Source of the DNA: Azadirachta indica
Lineage: Eukaryota > Streptophyta > Magnoliopsida > Sapindales > Meliaceae
Direction: 5' to 3'
NCBI GenBank assembly: GCA_022749755.1
Contig: CM040449.1
Span: 15,100,363-15,164,362, forward strand
DNA: 64,000 bases
Position numbers and translations under genes: made by a program. Every line of letters begins with the position of its first letter. Position 1 is the stretch's first letter. The notes below the pieces were generated by a model, which made no database searches, was not told where the DNA came from, and saw nothing but the letters and a program-made list of their open reading frames with translations. Shown here in pieces: positions 61,022 through 64,000 of the stretch.

Positions 61022-62133
61022 ATAAGCATATCTTTCAATCCGAAATATCAATTGATATGATTCTTGAACTAGATAAACATGAACTCATTACCTTACAACT
61101 TTGCAAGCCAAAGTTTAGACTAATTCAAGCAATTACTAAAGCAAAATCGTACTTTCGATTACGTACCCAAAAATCATATGATTAAGGATTCTAAAAAGCT
61201 TACAAAGAACTAATAATTATTTATATTTTAACGTTTCTAAATTTCAACATGTTGACTAACAAAAAATATTATTCTAGAAGGATGGTGGAAAAATACAACT
61301 TGAACATTTTTGTCTATTTTTAATATAACGTACGTTCTACAAAATCGATACGGGTGAAATATAGACCATTAAAAAGCTAAATCACGCCTCTACAACTTTG
61401 AAGAAGGTCATTTCATAAATTTCAATAATTTTGATAGTTAAAAATGTGTTGCATGTTGACAATGCGCAATTAATTGATTATGACAAATTATATTCACATT
61501 TAAAGCATCTTTAGTTTACTTATATAAAAGAAGATGGGAAAGTTAATAGGAACTTTTCTTTTGTTATTATTTTCTTTCTTCTTGTAATTTAAGCTTCAAT
61601 TACACAATATCTTTGTAAACTCGTAATTAGAACTGAGGGCGAAATTTTGTTGATTTTATAGTATTATTCTCTTATCATTTTAGGTTGTGTTTAAATGCAA
61701 AATCTATTTCTTAAAATCGTTTTGATTTATTAGAAAGCTTGATTCATTGTTAATAAAAAATATACTAAATGCTTACATATTTTCTTCAAATCAAGAATAA
61801 AATATGTTATAACTTTCACAAATAAATTGAATTATTGATCTTTTATTTTATTACCTTTTCTTCAAAAACGTATTGCGATGTATTTAAATATATTTACCTT
61901 CCTACTCAGATAATTTCTATAATTATCATCAAAATAAATCCTAATGCCCTAATAGTTAATAATATTAAATTTACATTTAACAATTAATAATTCAAGTATA
62001 CTTGTATAATATTTGGACCAATTGACTTACAAACTCTGTATAACGTATTCCCTATAGATCGGCACTCAAAACTTCTGAACTTTTATTACTTAAGATAATT
62101 TACGCTTGAGAATTACAACATTTAACTTATACC
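61022..62133 (+). mobile_element. Athila LTR-9, lacking its first ~170 bp
   Basis: Starts at the internal LTR word ATAAGCATATCTTTCAAT immediately after LTR-8 and ends near TTAACTTATACCA. Part of the region typical of the LTR middle is also shortened. The joined LTR-8/LTR-9 pair probably arose by unequal recombination. Confidence 0.75.
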
Positions 62134-62149
62134 AATTTCAAAAAGCAAA

Positions 62150-64000
62150 ATCTAATCAAGAGGCTATATGATAAGAGCATATGTTAGCTTACTTTTAAGT
62201 TTGACAAAAAATTATTGACATGACATTGCCTATTCAAAATTAGTGTCTTTTGATAGGAGATTACACAACGTTCTTAATAAACCTCCCATAACAATTAACA
62301 TGTCCTAAAAATGATCTAGCATCTTAACAAAGTTAAGAATAGGCAAATTGACAATCAATTTAATTTTAAATTTGTGTATTTCAATTCATATAGAAGAGAC
62401 AATATGACCAAGTACAATACCATTTATGATTATGAAATAACATTTTTTTCAATTAAGCATGAGATTCTTCACTTCGTATCTAGTCAAAACTTTTTTCAAG
62501 TTAGATAAACAATCATCAAATGTGTCACTAAAAATAAAAAAATCAAAAATGAAAACTTCAAGAAACCGTTCAACCATATCACTAAAGATACTAAGCATTT
62601 ATTATTGAACTGTAGTTTACGCATTACATAATCCAAAAGGCATCCTTCTACATGCACAAGTTCCAAATATGCAAGTAAAAGTGATCTTTTTTTGGTCTCC
62701 AGGTTCAATTTCGATTTGGTTGTACCCAAAATACCATTCTAGAAAACAATAAAATTCATATCCACCTACCCTTTCTAAAATTTGATCCATGAATGGTAAA
62801 TAGAAATGGTTTTTCCTAATTATTAAGTTGAATTTCCTATAGTCAATGTATATTTTCCAAATAATAATTGTTCTAATAAGAATTAATTCATTATTTTTAT
62901 TTTTTATTACAATAACTCTATATTTCTTAGGTACAATTTAAGTAGAACTTACTCACGTACTATTAAAAATGAAGTAAATGATTCCTTTATCTAGAAGCTT
63001 GATAACCTCATTTTTCATTATCTCTTTCATACTAAAATTTAGCCTTCATTACATTTGCCTAGATAGTTTGACACTACTTCTTTCATATTAGACTATTTCT
63101 TTTTATATCAGTTATGATCATCCTAAGGTAACCTTAGAATTTCTAGTAATTTAATTCTTTAAGGTTATTGAGTTTAGAATAAATTATCATTAAAAAATTT
63201 TATTGACACCCAAGAAAGCATATTTAAGACTAGATAATAGTGGCTTCAAATTGAGTTTATATGGTTGAACACTTAATGGCATCGATGTATCAACACGCTA
63301 AGATAAGTCTTTGTATTTGGCTCTCCATCCATTAATTTCTAAAACCTAAGAAGAGTTTAAAACGAAATAAATGTGAAATATTTAATAAATCATTGCAAAC
63401 ATTTAAACAAACATCCAAGTGATTATAAAAGGATGAAATATTAAAGCAGTCATCCACAAATCCTTCAATATAACTAACTTCATACATGTCATCATTTTCA
63501 TTAGATTGTTTTTAAATATTAAACACATTCAATGTTATGTTTCCAAAAGAAAATTTTAAAGCTTCATTTCTACAACTGATTATTTTAGATATAACAAGAA
63601 ACAGACGTTGTATTATGACAAAAAAATGGCTGCTTGAGTTGGAAATAAATTGTGTCTAAGACAATAAAATTAACAAGAAAATAAAATTTATCTATTAAGA
63701 CTGACACAACCTCAAATATTCTTTATGGCATTTTCACAAAACGATCAAAAATTAAAATGTCGTAAAAATAAGTTTAAGCTCACCTAAACCTAATTGCTCT
63801 TATATTGAATATGATAAAAGGTTAACACTTACACCAAGATCAAGTAAAGTATGTTTATCCTAAAATTTCTAATTACGCAAGAAATTCCTAAACAACCAAC
63901 AACTTTATATTTTGATAGAGTGTTATGTTAAATAATTAAACTACGTTCTTAGTTGAAAATGCTTTATTTTGAACATTAAACTTCCTTTTAATAGTGCATA
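62150..64000 (-). pseudogene. Athila copy E pol (protease and RT) on the minus strand, running off the window
   Basis: Read on the minus strand, the protease region comes first (about 63930-63500, with active-site and FGN-like segments parallel to copy B 45330-45700), then RT (about 62970-62200). In the RT the catalytic Asp pair is damaged (VFIFDFFIF where copy A has VFMDDFFVF). Frames shift repeatedly; 62496-62729 is an out-of-frame reading of the RT. The upstream part lies beyond 64000. Confidence 0.7.

Noticed and set aside
61000..62130. Repeated LTR words as a CRISPR-like or satellite array
   Set aside because: The units are 1.1-1.4 kb LTRs with recognisable ends, not short regular repeats with spacers.

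Overview
The window reads as nuclear DNA of a eudicot plant. It is strongly AT-rich and contains spliced genes with plant intron borders, an L1-type LINE family with a C-terminal RNase H, Ty1-copia-type LTRs and a dense nest of Ty3-gypsy elements of the Athila/Tat type. Nothing points to a bacterium, virus or organelle. The species cannot be named from the sequence alone.

Only two genes look intact, both on the minus strand. The first (8100-11655) is a seven-exon TPS-a terpene synthase. Its exons join in phase to 567 codons and keep the RDR and DDTFD motifs; it has no plastid transit peptide, so it is probably a cytosolic sesquiterpene synthase. A TATA box, a possible 5'-UTR intron and a poly(A) signal can be placed. 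The second (20733-21099) is a two-exon gene for a 90-residue secreted precursor whose last 13 residues fit the RGF/GLV/CLEL root-meristem-growth-factor peptide family. The two genes show no functional link, and there is no biosynthetic gene cluster here.

Layout. 1-7018: a decayed LINE cut by the left window edge, with a solo LTR in its ORF1 (5-bp target duplication AATGG). 7019-12800: terpene synthase gene, its promoter and a probable Copia LTR just upstream. 12800-17300: AT-rich DNA with a diverged direct duplication, one copy of which carries a roughly 455-bp insertion. 17322-19610: a 5'-truncated LINE of the same family with a 9-bp target duplication. 20700-21150: the RGF-like gene. 21150-28600: AT-rich, gene-poor DNA.

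From about 28600 to the end is a graveyard of Ty3-gypsy elements. A gag remnant of another gypsy lineage is followed by Athila copy A (with a 975-bp Mutator-type MITE and a palindromic Tat-like LTR block nested in it), a reverse-strand pol fragment, Athila copy B (gag, protease, RT, RNase H and integrase all broken), a LOG cytokinin-activation pseudogene, a giant inverted repeat of two LTR-leader-gag units meeting tail to tail at a primer-binding-site-like sequence, tandem and rearranged LTRs, and finally the pol of copy E on the minus strand, running off the right edge.

No wholly new system is evident. The items most worth a second look are the RGF-like peptide gene, the LOG pseudogene among Athila debris, the gag-to-gag palindrome centred on a PBS-like motif, and the transposon landscape around the terpene synthase promoter.
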